From assembly GCA_023400235.1 (NCBI GenBank), contig JAEXFI010000029.1, positions 1 through 64,000 of the forward strand: a stretch of DNA of 64,000 nucleotides. Direction: 5' to 3'. Position numbers and translations under genes: made by a program. Below are positions 9,004 through 17,741 of the stretch, piece by piece; the first letter of the stretch is position 1, and the number at the start of each line of letters is the position of its first letter. The notes under the pieces were generated by a model. It saw only the letters and a program-made list of their open reading frames with translations, was not told where the DNA came from and did no database searches. The stretch comes from Bacillota bacterium. Lineage in GTDB: Bacteria > Bacillota > Clostridia > Acetivibrionales > DSM-1351.

Positions 9004-9861
9004 TTACTTCTTTTTCACAGGAATCCAAATCTCGCTGTAGTAATTCTCATCCTGTACGCCCTTGGGGTAATCCAAGGGTGCATTGTACATTTCGATATTG
9101 TACCCTGCTGCAAATTCGTAGTCCTTGCAGTTTGGCAGCCATTCGGAGAATATCTTCCGGTTAACCTCCTGCATTGAACCTGGCATAGCCCCGCGACACG
9201 GGAATACAGCCCAGGTAAAGGCCGGAATCGTTTTTGTGATAAAGCCCTCCTCCACATCAGCCTTTCCATCATAATCGTCGGCTATGAGATATTCAAATTC
9301 CTTTCCGCTCATACTTTCATCAATGTTAATCCCGTACATTCCGCATACTTTATTGCCCTTGCCGGTTTGATAGTGCTCGGCCCAAAACTTTGGAACTTCT
9401 GCTTGTGCGTTATCATACGGGAACCTTTTAGACGCACCTCTCACTGCAAATGAGTCTTTTTCAACAATTTTGTAGTCCATGGTAAAACCACCTTTCAAAG
9501 TGAATGAAATTTTTAGAGGAGCAAAGGCTTTAATCATCGCTCCATCCTTTCGCACAGCTGTCGGTGTCACACCATGAAAACGTGTAAAAGCTTTGGTAAA
9601 GCTGTCCGGAGAATCATATCCGTATCTCAGCGCAATATCAATAATTTTTTCATCTGTGGAAACAAGTTCACCTCCAGCCAATGCAAGCCGTCGCTGTCTA
9701 ATATAATCACTGACGGTAAAACCGCAGAGCATGGAAAATCCCTTTTGGAAATAAAACGGTGAGATAAGTACATTGTTTGCAATTTTATCAATGCTCAGTT
9801 CATCTGTAAGATTAGCTTCGATGTAGCTTATAGCTTTACTTATACTCTCTATCCATTCCAT
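9004..9861 (-). CDS. AraC-family regulator with GyrI-like effector domain
   Basis: 285 residues. AraC-type helix-turn-helix pair at about 5-105 (HGVTPTAVRK closes it), then a GyrI-like/effector-binding domain to the end (FAVRGASKRFPYDN..., WTV-type aromatic pocket residues in TIPAFTWAVFPCRG, and SEIWIPVKK at the end, typical of this fold). The ATG at 9861 is used because AAGGGGG precedes it by 8-9 bases; an in-frame GTG at 9870 lies on that site. Similar in layout to the gene at 137-1051. Target and ligand are unknown. Confidence 0.87.
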   Translation of the reverse strand: MEWIESISKAISYIEANLTDELSIDKIANNVLISPFYFQKGFSMLCGFTVSDYIRQRRLALAGGELVSTDEKIIDIALRYGYDSPDSFTKAFTRFHGVTPTAVRKDGAMIKAFAPLKISFTLKGGFTMDYKIVEKDSFAVRGASKRFPYDNAQAEVPKFWAEHYQTGKGNKVCGMYGINIDESMSGKEFEYLIADDYDGKADVEEGFITKTIPAFTWAVFPCRGAMPGSMQEVNRKIFSEWLPNCKDYEFAAGYNIEMYNAPLDYPKGVQDENYYSEIWIPVKKK

Positions 9862-10004
9862 AGCGTTCACCCCCTTGTCTGTGTATAAATCATATCACTT
9901 GGAAAACACTCGTTCCCGATTTATTGTGCTCTATTGTGTCCATAACTTTGAGTTGTACTCAGTTGGCTTCTCAACGGCACAACTAATAGCAAAGTTAAAT
10001 AAAG

Positions 10005-10958
10005 CTAGAATATTCCCCTTGTTTTTACAGGATTTATTACCATCTTCTCAGGTTTATCATTAAGTAAGGCCGCCATATACCCATAAACACTATTGCTTAA
10101 TAACAGAATATCACACATGGACATGAGCTTCATGTCACCTTGGTTATCACAGGGCTTACGGTTTTGCCCTCCAAAGGTTATCTGATATGGGACTTTATCC
10201 AGCCCAAGAGCTTCAACCTTGTCCTTGCACCACTTTATATCATCAGAAAAAATGAAAAAACGGGGTTGCTTCACATGTGGCTTATCTTGAAGCTGTTTAC
10301 ATATAAGGGCGATTTGATTGCTGTAATACTCCGGCCCCCATGCTATCCCCTGTGCCTTGTACCCTCCGGAACACCGTATATGTATTCCTATTGAAAAGCT
10401 GCTGGAAATTTCACCTGCCATTCTGACATCGTCCTCGTTCTCTACTATTGGCAGGCTAAGCTCGTGACGCAGCATTTTTTCATGCCTCATAAACCAACCA
10501 CCATTTGTAAACCACCCGAAATAGTACACGTTTCCCTGCGCCATAAGCATTTCCGGCATATAATAGTAATATGGCATTCTCGCTACCATCCCATCAAATT
10601 TATACAGAGGTGCTTCTGCAATCATGAAAAACTCAAGACCATTACTTTTGAGAATTTGCGGCAACCAGGAACCTCCGTTGAGCGGCCCTAATCTTTCGGA
10701 CAAATTGACTATTTCTCCCCATACCTCCTTGCCAAAGTATTCCGACATGAGAGGTATTTTTTTAATATTCGGGAACTTGTCAAGCTGATATCTATGATTT
10801 TCAACAGCTGCTACACTTTCTGTTACGGAATCATGTTTAACATAAAACCAAAGATCATCTAAATAGACAGTATCCTTTGTTTCTTCCTCCAAGCACCTGG
10901 CAAAAATATATTGCGTCATTTGATTTGCTAATCCGCCGTCCAGTAAAACAATTTTCAT
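10005..10958 (-). CDS. GT11-like glycosyltransferase (alpha-1,2-fucosyltransferase family)
   Basis: 317 residues. The N-terminal GGLANQMTQYIFAR motif, the basic motif SIGIHIRCSGGY (family HxRRxD-like position), and RFFIFSDDIKWCK before the C-terminal DNQGDMKLMSMCDILLLSNS are the conserved blocks of family GT11, which transfers fucose from GDP-fucose to galactose. The middle Arg pair of the family is only partly kept (IRC for IRR), so donor specificity is uncertain. The ATG at 10958 follows GGGGAG by 9 bases. It is not in an obvious polysaccharide cluster. It may decorate surface glycan or the cellulosome; that is inference. Confidence 0.75.
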   Translation of the reverse strand: MKIVLLDGGLANQMTQYIFARCLEEETKDTVYLDDLWFYVKHDSVTESVAAVENHRYQLDKFPNIKKIPLMSEYFGKEVWGEIVNLSERLGPLNGGSWLPQILKSNGLEFFMIAEAPLYKFDGMVARMPYYYYMPEMLMAQGNVYYFGWFTNGGWFMRHEKMLRHELSLPIVENEDDVRMAGEISSSFSIGIHIRCSGGYKAQGIAWGPEYYSNQIALICKQLQDKPHVKQPRFFIFSDDIKWCKDKVEALGLDKVPYQITFGGQNRKPCDNQGDMKLMSMCDILLLSNSVYGYMAALLNDKPEKMVINPVKTRGIF

Positions 10959-11050
10959 ACAAGTCAACTCCCCGTGGCAGTATATATATTACTTTGTGTC
11001 ATATATACTTACGCAATGGAGTACAAAAATGTTACCTGGGCTCCTGGTGT

Positions 11051-13363
11051 CTACTGATTTATTTTGCCTCTCGTAATCCTTATTTCAAGCACCTTCCCTG
11101 CGCAGGAACAAGCGGCTTTCGCTTTAAACATCACGTTGACCTTGCTTTTATTTAATGTAAGCTCCCTGGGTATTTCATAAAACCTGTAATATTCTTTATT
11201 ATCACCAAGCTCCAGGGTCTGTTCAGCAACAACCTTACCCTCCACCATTATGTAGAAATCCCTTGAATAGCTTATTCCGTCCTCAGTGAACCGGTTATTC
11301 TCACTAAAATATTTTACGCAGATGAAGCTTTGCCTTTGTCCGTCAACAAGCATGTCATAGCTGAAGTAAGCCTCCGTCACGCCATATGCATCTCTCCACA
11401 TGGACAGGTTACCCTTACTGTCTTTAAACGAACCGCAATGTCTTGCCTTGAGGCAATTGCCCTTTAGGCTGTGCCCTATTTCATCCTGTTGTCCGTCAGG
11501 CTCCAGGCTGTCCATGGTAATATCACTCAACAGTTTCTCAAATTTATCCCCTACCGTATTCAGATTCCAATAAACGCTATAAAACTCGTGATGTATCCGG
11601 TAAAACGGAACAAGTGTTACTTCATTTTTGTCAGTGGTGACCTGGGCTGAAATTTTAAAGGTTAGGGTTTCAGCCTCCTTCAATGTAATCCAGTTTGAGA
11701 TATCCTCATCCTCTGTATATATATCCGGAACAGAGGCAGTTGTTGTGTCCAGGGCCACTTCGTCCTCAACGGTATCCTTGGGAAGTCCCACATTTCCAAA
11801 CTTCCCTGCAAGGACAACCGGGCCATAGGTAAACGCAACCCTGCCTGCATTATCCTTTGCATTATCCTTTGCTTTATACAGGGAAACAGCCATTGGCAGC
11901 GTAATCCTGATTTCATCACCTTTTTCCCAGGAACCGCTGATAGCAAGGTAGCCCTTTTCACGCTGTGCAAACCTGTCCCTGCCATTTACAACAGCAACCA
12001 GCTCGTTTGTTATCCAGGAGGGTACACGTATATTAATGTTGGCAGCTGCTTTTCCAGCAATAATTTTTATAAGCACTGAATCTGAATATGGTATATTTGA
12101 TTCCTGAGTTATGGTTAAGCCTTTTGCCTCCCAGTCAAACTGGGACGCAATAAACAGATTGACATATAAATCATTCTGATCCTGATAGTAAATAGCTTCT
12201 GCATATTTGCCGGGGTTCTCCATACCAGTGCCTGTACAGCACCACCAAGCCGTATCCTTTGTGCCGTATATCCTGTAATGCCCAGGCATCAAGGATGTAA
12301 AGTAGGTTTTATTTCCTGTGTGGCAATCCTGTGTTCCAAGAATGTGATTGTACAGAGCATTTTCGTAATAATCCATATAAGTGCTGTCATGCTCCCATGA
12401 AAACAAGAGCTTTGTCAATAGCAGCATATTGTGCGTGTTGCAGCCCTCTGCGGTCTTAATACCCAGGCTTTCCATATCAATTGCTTCAAAATGCTCCTTC
12501 AGACTGTTGCCGCCAATGACATAAGAGCGTCTGTTAACCACGGTATTCCAAAAGAATTGTGCAGCTGTTTTATATCCCTCATAAGCAGGATCCTGATCAT
12601 ATATCTCTGCTATGCCAATAATTTTGGGAATTTGAGTATTTGCATGCTTACCCTGTAGATCATCAACGCCTTGCTCAAGTGGGTCAATAATGGCCTTATG
12701 TGAAAATCTCACTGCTGTATCCAGATATATCCTGTTGCCTGTTATACCATAAAGCTGGGCAAATATTTGATTCATGCCCCCATGTTCACATTCAAGCATG
12801 GCCTGAACCAGTTCCTCAGACATTTGATTGAATATTGCAGCTGCCCAGTCAGCAAAATTAACAACTACCTTTAAGGCTTCAGAACTTTCTGCAAGCTTAT
12901 ATGCATCGAGCAAGCCCTTGTAAATCTTATGTATGCTGTACCAGGGAACCCAATATCCATTTATATCAAATTTTCCTATGTCTGTTCCATCTATTATTTC
13001 TAAAAAGGGTGTTTCAACCAGGCCTCCAACATATCCGCTTCCTGTTATCTGCTGTATTTGCGACAATTCTGACACTGCATAATCAAGAATTTTTTTTAAC
13101 GCTTCATTCCCGGTAGCCTGATATGTCACTGCAAGTGCTGACATATAATGCCCCAGGGAATGTCCGCTGATAGCTCTTGCTTCCCAGCCTGAATAACGTT
13201 TTTTCCTTGGTTCCAAGCCATGCGCCTCATAGCAGGGTGCTAAAAGCCTGTCCACCTCAAGAGATAAAATATATCTTTCTCCCAGCTCCTGAGATATTTT
13301 AAAAAAGCCATCTATAAGCCTTACTTTGCTTAAGTCCGGAAATCCTTGTACTGCAGATTTCAT
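11051..13363 (-). CDS. GH127-family glycosidase (beta-L-arabinofuranosidase type)
   Basis: 770 residues, no signal peptide, so cytoplasmic. An alpha/alpha barrel of the DUF1680/GH127 type occupies about 1-420: WEARAISGHSLGHYMSAL, then AEGCNTHNM and WWCCTGTGMENPGKYAEAIYY. In the characterised HypBA1 enzyme a Glu-x-Cys and a Cys-Cys pair bind zinc and provide the cysteine nucleophile; the equivalents here are E-G-C (about 341-343) and C-C (about 400). Beta-sandwich domains follow. A GGAAGGGGA site precedes the ATG. It is divergent from an AraC gene across a tandem-repeat region, which suggests local control. Substrate could be L-arabinofuranosides of arabinan or extensin-type glycans; not proven. 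Confidence 0.85.
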   Translation of the reverse strand: MKSAVQGFPDLSKVRLIDGFFKISQELGERYILSLEVDRLLAPCYEAHGLEPRKKRYSGWEARAISGHSLGHYMSALAVTYQATGNEALKKILDYAVSELSQIQQITGSGYVGGLVETPFLEIIDGTDIGKFDINGYWVPWYSIHKIYKGLLDAYKLAESSEALKVVVNFADWAAAIFNQMSEELVQAMLECEHGGMNQIFAQLYGITGNRIYLDTAVRFSHKAIIDPLEQGVDDLQGKHANTQIPKIIGIAEIYDQDPAYEGYKTAAQFFWNTVVNRRSYVIGGNSLKEHFEAIDMESLGIKTAEGCNTHNMLLLTKLLFSWEHDSTYMDYYENALYNHILGTQDCHTGNKTYFTSLMPGHYRIYGTKDTAWWCCTGTGMENPGKYAEAIYYQDQNDLYVNLFIASQFDWEAKGLTITQESNIPYSDSVLIKIIAGKAAANINIRVPSWITNELVAVVNGRDRFAQREKGYLAISGSWEKGDEIRITLPMAVSLYKAKDNAKDNAGRVAFTYGPVVLAGKFGNVGLPKDTVEDEVALDTTTASVPDIYTEDEDISNWITLKEAETLTFKISAQVTTDKNEVTLVPFYRIHHEFYSVYWNLNTVGDKFEKLLSDITMDSLEPDGQQDEIGHSLKGNCLKARHCGSFKDSKGNLSMWRDAYGVTEAYFSYDMLVDGQRQSFICVKYFSENNRFTEDGISYSRDFYIMVEGKVVAEQTLELGDNKEYYRFYEIPRELTLNKSKVNVMFKAKAACSCAGKVLEIRITRGKINQ

Positions 13364-13534
13364 AGTTGCATCCCCTTCCCCATACGTATTTAATGGATAA
13401 ATCAGGTATTTTCATTTTTAGAAATCAGTGCAAAAGCCATGTGCACAAATTCCTATAAGCTTGACTTCAACCCAGGTTTATGATAATACTATACTAATAT
13501 ATTTTTGAAATAACAATGCTCATAATCCAAGAAA

Positions 13535-13641
13535 AGATGGATAAATCAGACCTAATGGATAAATCAGACTGATGGAAAAATCAAACCTAATGGAAATCAA
13601 ACCCAATACAAAAATCAGACCTAATAGGGAAATCAGACCTA
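13535..13641. repeat. Six degenerate tandem copies of a 16-18 bp unit (GGAaAAATCAGACCTAAT)
   Basis: Copies run from about 13535 to the ATG of the AraC gene at 13642: GGATAAATCAGACCTAAT, GGATAAATCAGACTGAT, GGAAAAATCAAACCTAAT, GGAAATCAAACCCAAT, ACAAAAATCAGACCTAAT, AGGGAAATCAGACCTAAT. They lie between the divergent GH127 and AraC genes. The last copy includes the only candidate ribosome site (AGGGA). Possible multi-site operator or slippage product. Confidence 0.8.
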
Positions 13642-14421
13642 ATGGTAAATTACTTAAACTATAATTTGTGCGGCAAATTTATTTCTTCCGGAAATTGGGC
13701 CCACATGAAACGCAATTTTGCTCCATATCAGATATCCTTCATGCTGGAAGGAGAAATGTATATTACCGAAGGTGACAGTCAATATATCGTCCGCCCGGGA
13801 GATATACTGTTTTTCCGCTCCGGTATGACCCATTACGGTCATAAAAAGAGTACTTCTCCTGTCAGCTTTTATTGGGTAATGTACGAAACCGATATTGAGT
13901 CTTACCTCAGCTTTCCAAGCTTCGCCCATATAGATGACATCCTGCTTGTCAATCAGCTGTTTAAACAGCTTTTGCATTTTTCCTCTTATTCCATTGCTGA
14001 GACAAATGCAGCGCTGGTTTTGCTGCTAAATGAACTTAAACGGACACTAAACAGAGCATATTCCCAGCACCGTTCAGTTGTGGACAGTATTTGCAGATGG
14101 GTGGACATTAATTTACAGAAGGATATTAATGTTTCCAAGGTCGCACAAAACTTCAATTTTAACAAGGACTATATTTCCAAGCTTGTAAAACGTGAAAAAG
14201 GTATGGGTATCAAGGAGTACATTTTGTCCCAGCGTATAAATCGTGCCAAGCAGCTGCTTTTGAATACTCATTTAAGTGTCAGGCAGATAACAAGGGAGTG
14301 CGGCTTTTTTGACTACACCCAATTCCTGAAGATGTTTAAAAGATATGAAGGCATAACGCCAAAGGAGTATCGGAATATTTTATATTCCACACCAATGAAT
14401 ACGGAATTGGGGGATGAATGA
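13642..14421 (+). CDS. AraC-family regulator with cupin sensor domain
   Basis: 259 residues. About 5-130 form an AraC_binding cupin (FMLEGEMYITEGDSQYIVRPGDILFFRSGMTHYGHK), which in the family binds a sugar. About 155-252 form the paired helix-turn-helix (VAQNFNFNKDYISKLVKREKG, then IRQITRECGFFDYTQFLKMFKRYEGITPKEYR). The start codon is the ATG that ends the last upstream tandem repeat; the ribosome site AGGGA lies 11 bases away, weaker than usual here. Divergent from the GH127 gene, so it probably senses a related pentose or disaccharide. This is inference from position. Confidence 0.85.
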   Translation: MVNYLNYNLCGKFISSGNWAHMKRNFAPYQISFMLEGEMYITEGDSQYIVRPGDILFFRSGMTHYGHKKSTSPVSFYWVMYETDIESYLSFPSFAHIDDILLVNQLFKQLLHFSSYSIAETNAALVLLLNELKRTLNRAYSQHRSVVDSICRWVDINLQKDINVSKVAQNFNFNKDYISKLVKREKGMGIKEYILSQRINRAKQLLLNTHLSVRQITRECGFFDYTQFLKMFKRYEGITPKEYRNILYSTPMNTELGDE

Positions 14422-14546
14422 TTAATAAAGTTTAATATCTTGATATCATGTGAGTCCTTGTCGAAAAGTACCCAGAGTAGTAAATATGCAAACTGTGCAA
14501 TTTCTTTATTAATATGATGTAAATTAATTATTGTTGAAAACTCGCT

Positions 14547-14574
14547 TTTACATTTTTACCATTTATTGTATAAT
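14547..14574 (+). promoter_or_regulatory. Sigma-A-like promoter of the dockerin esterase gene
   Basis: TTTACA (14547-14552), 16-bp spacer, TATAAT (14569-14574), then AAAGGAGG and the ATG at 14598, leaving a very short leader. Confidence 0.55.
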
Positions 14575-14597
14575 AATTATATAAAGGAGGTTGTACC

Positions 14598-15773
14598 ATG
14601 TTTATTAATAAATATTTTAAAAAGAGCCTGTTTCTTATTATGTCAAGTATCATGACTCTCAGTATGGTGGCTAATATTAATTTATCGGTATTTGCTGCTG
14701 ATACCAGTGAGAAAATTTTTAAGCCGCTTCCTAATGAGTACAAAATCAATAATTCAAAGCAAGGTACAATCGAAAGGTTAAGTTACAATTTTGGTAGCGA
14801 CACCAAATATTTTAACGTCTATATTCCTAACGGATACAGCCAGTCTGATACTTCTAAAAAATATAATGTTGTATATCTGATGCACGGCGGCGGCGAAGAT
14901 GAGAATTTATTATTCGGCGGACCAGGTCAGAACAAGGAATTAAAAGTAATAATTGATAATATGATTGCAAAGGGAGATATTGAACCGGCTATAGTTGTTA
15001 CACCTTCATTTTACAAAGGTAAAAATGATGTTGCTGGTTTCCATGAAGAATTGAGCACTGTACTTATTCCGTTGGTTGAAACGAAATATAATACCTATTT
15101 AAAATCAAAAAGCACTGCGGATATGAAGGCGTCCAGAGAGCACAGGGCCTTCGGCGGCTTCTCAATGGGTTCGGTATGTACCTGGTATGCATATATTAAC
15201 TGCCTTGACTATATAAAATATTTCATGCCGTATAGCGGTGACTGTTGGGCCTTGGGTACGACTGCGGGAAGCACTAAACCCAGGGAAACCGCACAGTACC
15301 TGGCAGATGTTGCAAAGAAAGCCGGTTATAAAGCACCGCAAGACTTTAAGCTGTTCTGTGCAACAGGCAGTGGTGATATTGCCTATCCCAATATGACACC
15401 CCAGATAGATGAAATGAAAAAATTAACAGATACTTTCATATATTCATCAGATATAAAAAACGGAAATTTCTATTATATGGTTGCCAATGGCGGTACACAT
15501 GCATGGAATTGGATAAATCAGTACATTTATAATGTATTGCCGGATTTGTTTAAAGATATGGAACCGGTTGGAGCCTTAGGTGACCTCAATAGCGATGGAT
15601 CCGTTGACTCCACTGATTATGCACTCTTAAGAATGCATTTGCTCAATATGGCACCCCTTACGGGAAATGCCCTTAAAAATGCTGATTTGGACCTAAACGG
15701 CGAAGTTGACTCAATTGACTATTCATTTATGAAGATGTATCTGCTTGGTATCATATCATCTTTCCCTGGATAG
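14598..15773 (+). CDS. Cellulosomal CE1-like esterase with C-terminal type I dockerin
   Basis: 391 residues. A signal peptide (about 1-33, ending VFAAD) is followed by an alpha/beta-hydrolase of the feruloyl/acetyl-xylan esterase (CE1, esterase D-like) kind at about 45-320: YNVVYLMHGGGED, then the nucleophile elbow GGFSMGSV (Ser about 193) and a late His in ANGGTHAWNWINQYIYN. Residues about 328-391 are a type I dockerin with two calcium-binding repeats (GDLNSDGSVDSTDYALLRMHLL and DLDLNGEVDSIDYSFMKMYLLG, given here as start points of each 22-residue repeat). It should be secreted and docked on a scaffoldin, removing ferulate or acetate from xylan. KAG or AAG-rich ribosome site AAAGGAGG is present. 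Confidence 0.88.
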   Translation: MFINKYFKKSLFLIMSSIMTLSMVANINLSVFAADTSEKIFKPLPNEYKINNSKQGTIERLSYNFGSDTKYFNVYIPNGYSQSDTSKKYNVVYLMHGGGEDENLLFGGPGQNKELKVIIDNMIAKGDIEPAIVVTPSFYKGKNDVAGFHEELSTVLIPLVETKYNTYLKSKSTADMKASREHRAFGGFSMGSVCTWYAYINCLDYIKYFMPYSGDCWALGTTAGSTKPRETAQYLADVAKKAGYKAPQDFKLFCATGSGDIAYPNMTPQIDEMKKLTDTFIYSSDIKNGNFYYMVANGGTHAWNWINQYIYNVLPDLFKDMEPVGALGDLNSDGSVDSTDYALLRMHLLNMAPLTGNALKNADLDLNGEVDSIDYSFMKMYLLGIISSFPG

Positions 15774-15840
15774 GAGGCAGTTGATGTTTTAGCACAAAAT
15801 TTGGCACTATAATTGCTTCCAGGGTAATCCTTATATAATG

Positions 15841-15874
15841 AAAGGGCACTTGAAATTTAACCAAATGCCCTCTT
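15841..15874. terminator. Hairpin between convergent genes
   Basis: GGGCACTTG pairs with CAAATGCCC around a 9-base loop, with A/T-rich flanks on both sides. It separates the esterase gene from the minus-strand Ig-like fragment. Confidence 0.5.
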
Positions 15875-15910
15875 CATTAAATTATATATTCAGTAATATT
15901 CTTAATCTGT

Positions 15911-16228
15911 TCATTGCCTTACTCTAATGTAAATCCTCCCAACTTCCCTTCCATCTGCATCAGTGGCAAATATAAACGCTAATCCCTCACCTTTAGCAGT
16001 TACTTTACCCTTAGCATTTACAGTTGCAACCGTCGGATCGTATGAAGTCCAAGTAACATCAGATGCACCTGCTAAATCATTAACAGTCAGTCTGCACTTA
16101 CTTCCCACATTTAAATCAACTGCTAGTTGATATTCCAACTCTACTACTAATACATTAATTGATTCTGTATAAGACTTGTCGATACTTGTACAAGTGATCA
16201 ATGTATTTCCGGGCTTCACGGCTTTCAC
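15911..16228 (-). pseudogene. Fragment of a Big_2 Ig-like domain protein
   Basis: 105 codons. The product is the end of one Ig-like (Big_2) repeat (VKAVKPGNTLITCTSID) plus one complete one ending ATVNAKGKVTAKGEGLAFIF, a domain found in large wall or cellulosome-associated surface proteins. The first possible start is a GTG in mid-domain without a ribosome site, and a TAG stops the frame just upstream, so this is a 5'-truncated remnant. The 350 bp upstream show no continuation that I can read. It sits at the border of the GC-richer cassette that follows, which may mark the insertion that broke it. Confidence 0.65.
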
Positions 16229-16578
16229 ATTGCTCCGCAGCTAAAACACCCTGCCTGCCATAAACTTTGTCTGAAGCTAACATTTTAAAGTAGAATAATC
16301 AAATCGTCCAAATTTTTGCTTCTAGTTGGGCTTATTAAAGTGTTCCTATTTTACAAAAGAGCTCCCCCCAGTGCCTTCAAAATTCGTAGCATTGGTAAAG
16401 AGCTTAGATTTTCTATTTTTCTCAGTACAGTTAACAAAAACTCAAGAATTTACAAGGTAATGCGGAGAGAATACCGTGATTGTGTGCACGAAGCCCGGCG
16501 GCGCCCGCAGCATGAAGTGTCTTTTTCAAAAGCTGTCCCAGCAGGGATTAGCCCAGCCTTATGGTATGGATGAATATC
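16229..16578. other. Gene-free border region with a composition change
   Basis: About 350 bp. The first half is AT-rich like the left side; from about 16480 the sequence becomes clearly GC-richer (CCCGGCGGCGCCCGC) and stays so through the transporter cassette. No repeat, tRNA or integrase signal was found at the border. Confidence 0.5.
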
Positions 16579-17544
16579 CTATTTTAGCGACATTTTGCGA
16601 TACTCGCCAGGTAGCAATCCGGTGCTTAAGCGGAACAATTCGGCAAAGCGCCCTGCATTTGAATATCCAACAGTCTGCGCGATTTGCCCGATACCCAGGT
16701 CAGTGGCAGAAAGTAAATGTTCCGCTTGGCTCATGCGCCGCTGCTGGATGTATTCCGTAATCGTACAATTGTGATAAAGTCTAAAGCTGGATTTCAACTT
16801 GGTGGTTCCCATACAGGCAATCTTTGAAAGGCGCTCCAAAGGCAGCTCAAACGCAAAATGGTCGTTTATGTAAGCTGTGACTGTTTCCAACTGCCGTTGA
16901 TCATACGTCGATAGCTTGGAGGCAACTTTTGTACGGCCCTTTTTTTGACGTTCAACGACCAATGCCACAGCTTCGGCTACTTTCGCCTCGTAAAAAAGAT
17001 TCGCAGAAAAGCCTTCGCCGCGATAGTTTTTCACCTGTGATAAAAGTTTGACCATTTCCGGAAAATCTGTCGTCTGATTCACGGAAAGAAACGCGTCGTG
17101 CGGATTTGTATATTCACCGGTATACTGCTTCTTTAAATAGTCTTCATAATAAGCCGGCATAATTTCAATACCGATGCATCGAACTGGAATTTTCTTGTGT
17201 ATTAAAATCTTATAAGGAGCATACCCACCGATTACGCTATTAATGCAGCCCGCCGTCAGCCTGCGGTAAGGAGTCAGTTCTTCACCGGAAACTGATTCAT
17301 ATTGTGTAATACTCAAACATTCCGGAAGATTAAATTCCAAAAACGAATCCTCGTGAAAATAAAAGTCGTGAATTTTTATATCAAATAAGTCTTTTTGTCC
17401 ATATGCCCAGTAATAGCCTTCCCCTATTTTTTCTGACAGTCTCCAACATAATCCCACCCGTCCAAACCGATCATTATCCGGTTCGGCGGTAAACCCATGA
17501 GCCATCAATAACGGCGAGTAAACATCATGAATAATATCCTGCAA
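16579..17544 (-). CDS. AraC-family regulator of the ECF/ABC cassette
   Basis: 321 residues with the start taken at TTG 17544, because AAGGGAGGATGG lies 7 bases upstream; a GTG 105 bases further out has no ribosome site. The C-terminal 100 residues are the AraC helix-turn-helix pair (LERLSKIACMGTTKLKSSFR, then IGQIAQTVGYSNAGRFAELF). The N-terminal 200 residues are an unassigned sensor domain (CWRLSEKIGEGYYWAYGQ...), as seen in the YbtA/PchR-like regulators of metallophore genes. It is divergent from the transporter operon across a 200-bp gap holding a palindrome. An activator of that operon responding to its substrate is the likeliest role. Confidence 0.82.
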   Translation of the reverse strand: MQDIIHDVYSPLLMAHGFTAEPDNDRFGRVGLCWRLSEKIGEGYYWAYGQKDLFDIKIHDFYFHEDSFLEFNLPECLSITQYESVSGEELTPYRRLTAGCINSVIGGYAPYKILIHKKIPVRCIGIEIMPAYYEDYLKKQYTGEYTNPHDAFLSVNQTTDFPEMVKLLSQVKNYRGEGFSANLFYEAKVAEAVALVVERQKKGRTKVASKLSTYDQRQLETVTAYINDHFAFELPLERLSKIACMGTTKLKSSFRLYHNCTITEYIQQRRMSQAEHLLSATDLGIGQIAQTVGYSNAGRFAELFRLSTGLLPGEYRKMSLK

Positions 17545-17654
17545 TTTAAAACCATCCTCCCTTGTCACGATTAGACGGAATAATATACGATACAGACGAA
17601 TCTCACCGCATGCGGTTGACGTAAATATTTTAAATAAGTTATACTTCACGTGTA

Positions 17655-17670
17655 GTTAGCCAATGCTAAC
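17655..17670. promoter_or_regulatory. Palindromic operator candidate GTTAGC-CAAT-GCTAAC
   Basis: A perfect 6-4-6 inverted repeat between the divergent AraC gene and the S-component operon, overlapping the expected transcription start of the AraC promoter. The half-site recalls DtxR/IdeR boxes (TTAGGTTAGSCTAACCTAA), but the centre is longer. Confidence 0.5.
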
Positions 17671-17673
17671 CAG

Positions 17674-17702
17674 ATTGTAGCACGTCTTTTTTGTCCTGTC
17701 AA
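17674..17702 (-). promoter_or_regulatory. Sigma-A promoter of the AraC gene
   Basis: On the minus strand TTGACA (17702-17697), a 17-bp spacer and TACAAT (17679-17674). The palindrome at 17655-17670 begins 3 bases downstream of the -10 box, so a bound protein would block it. Confidence 0.65.
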
Positions 17703-17741
17703 CACAAGGGGCGAAAAGCAAAAACAAGGAGGAAACGATTC

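Noticed and set aside
13535..13641. CRISPR array
   Set aside because: Units of 16-18 bp stand head to tail without unique spacers, and there are no cas genes.
16316..16573. Plus-strand frame between the Ig-like fragment and the AraC gene
   Set aside because: Protein-like only in part, no ribosome site, and it crosses the composition border.
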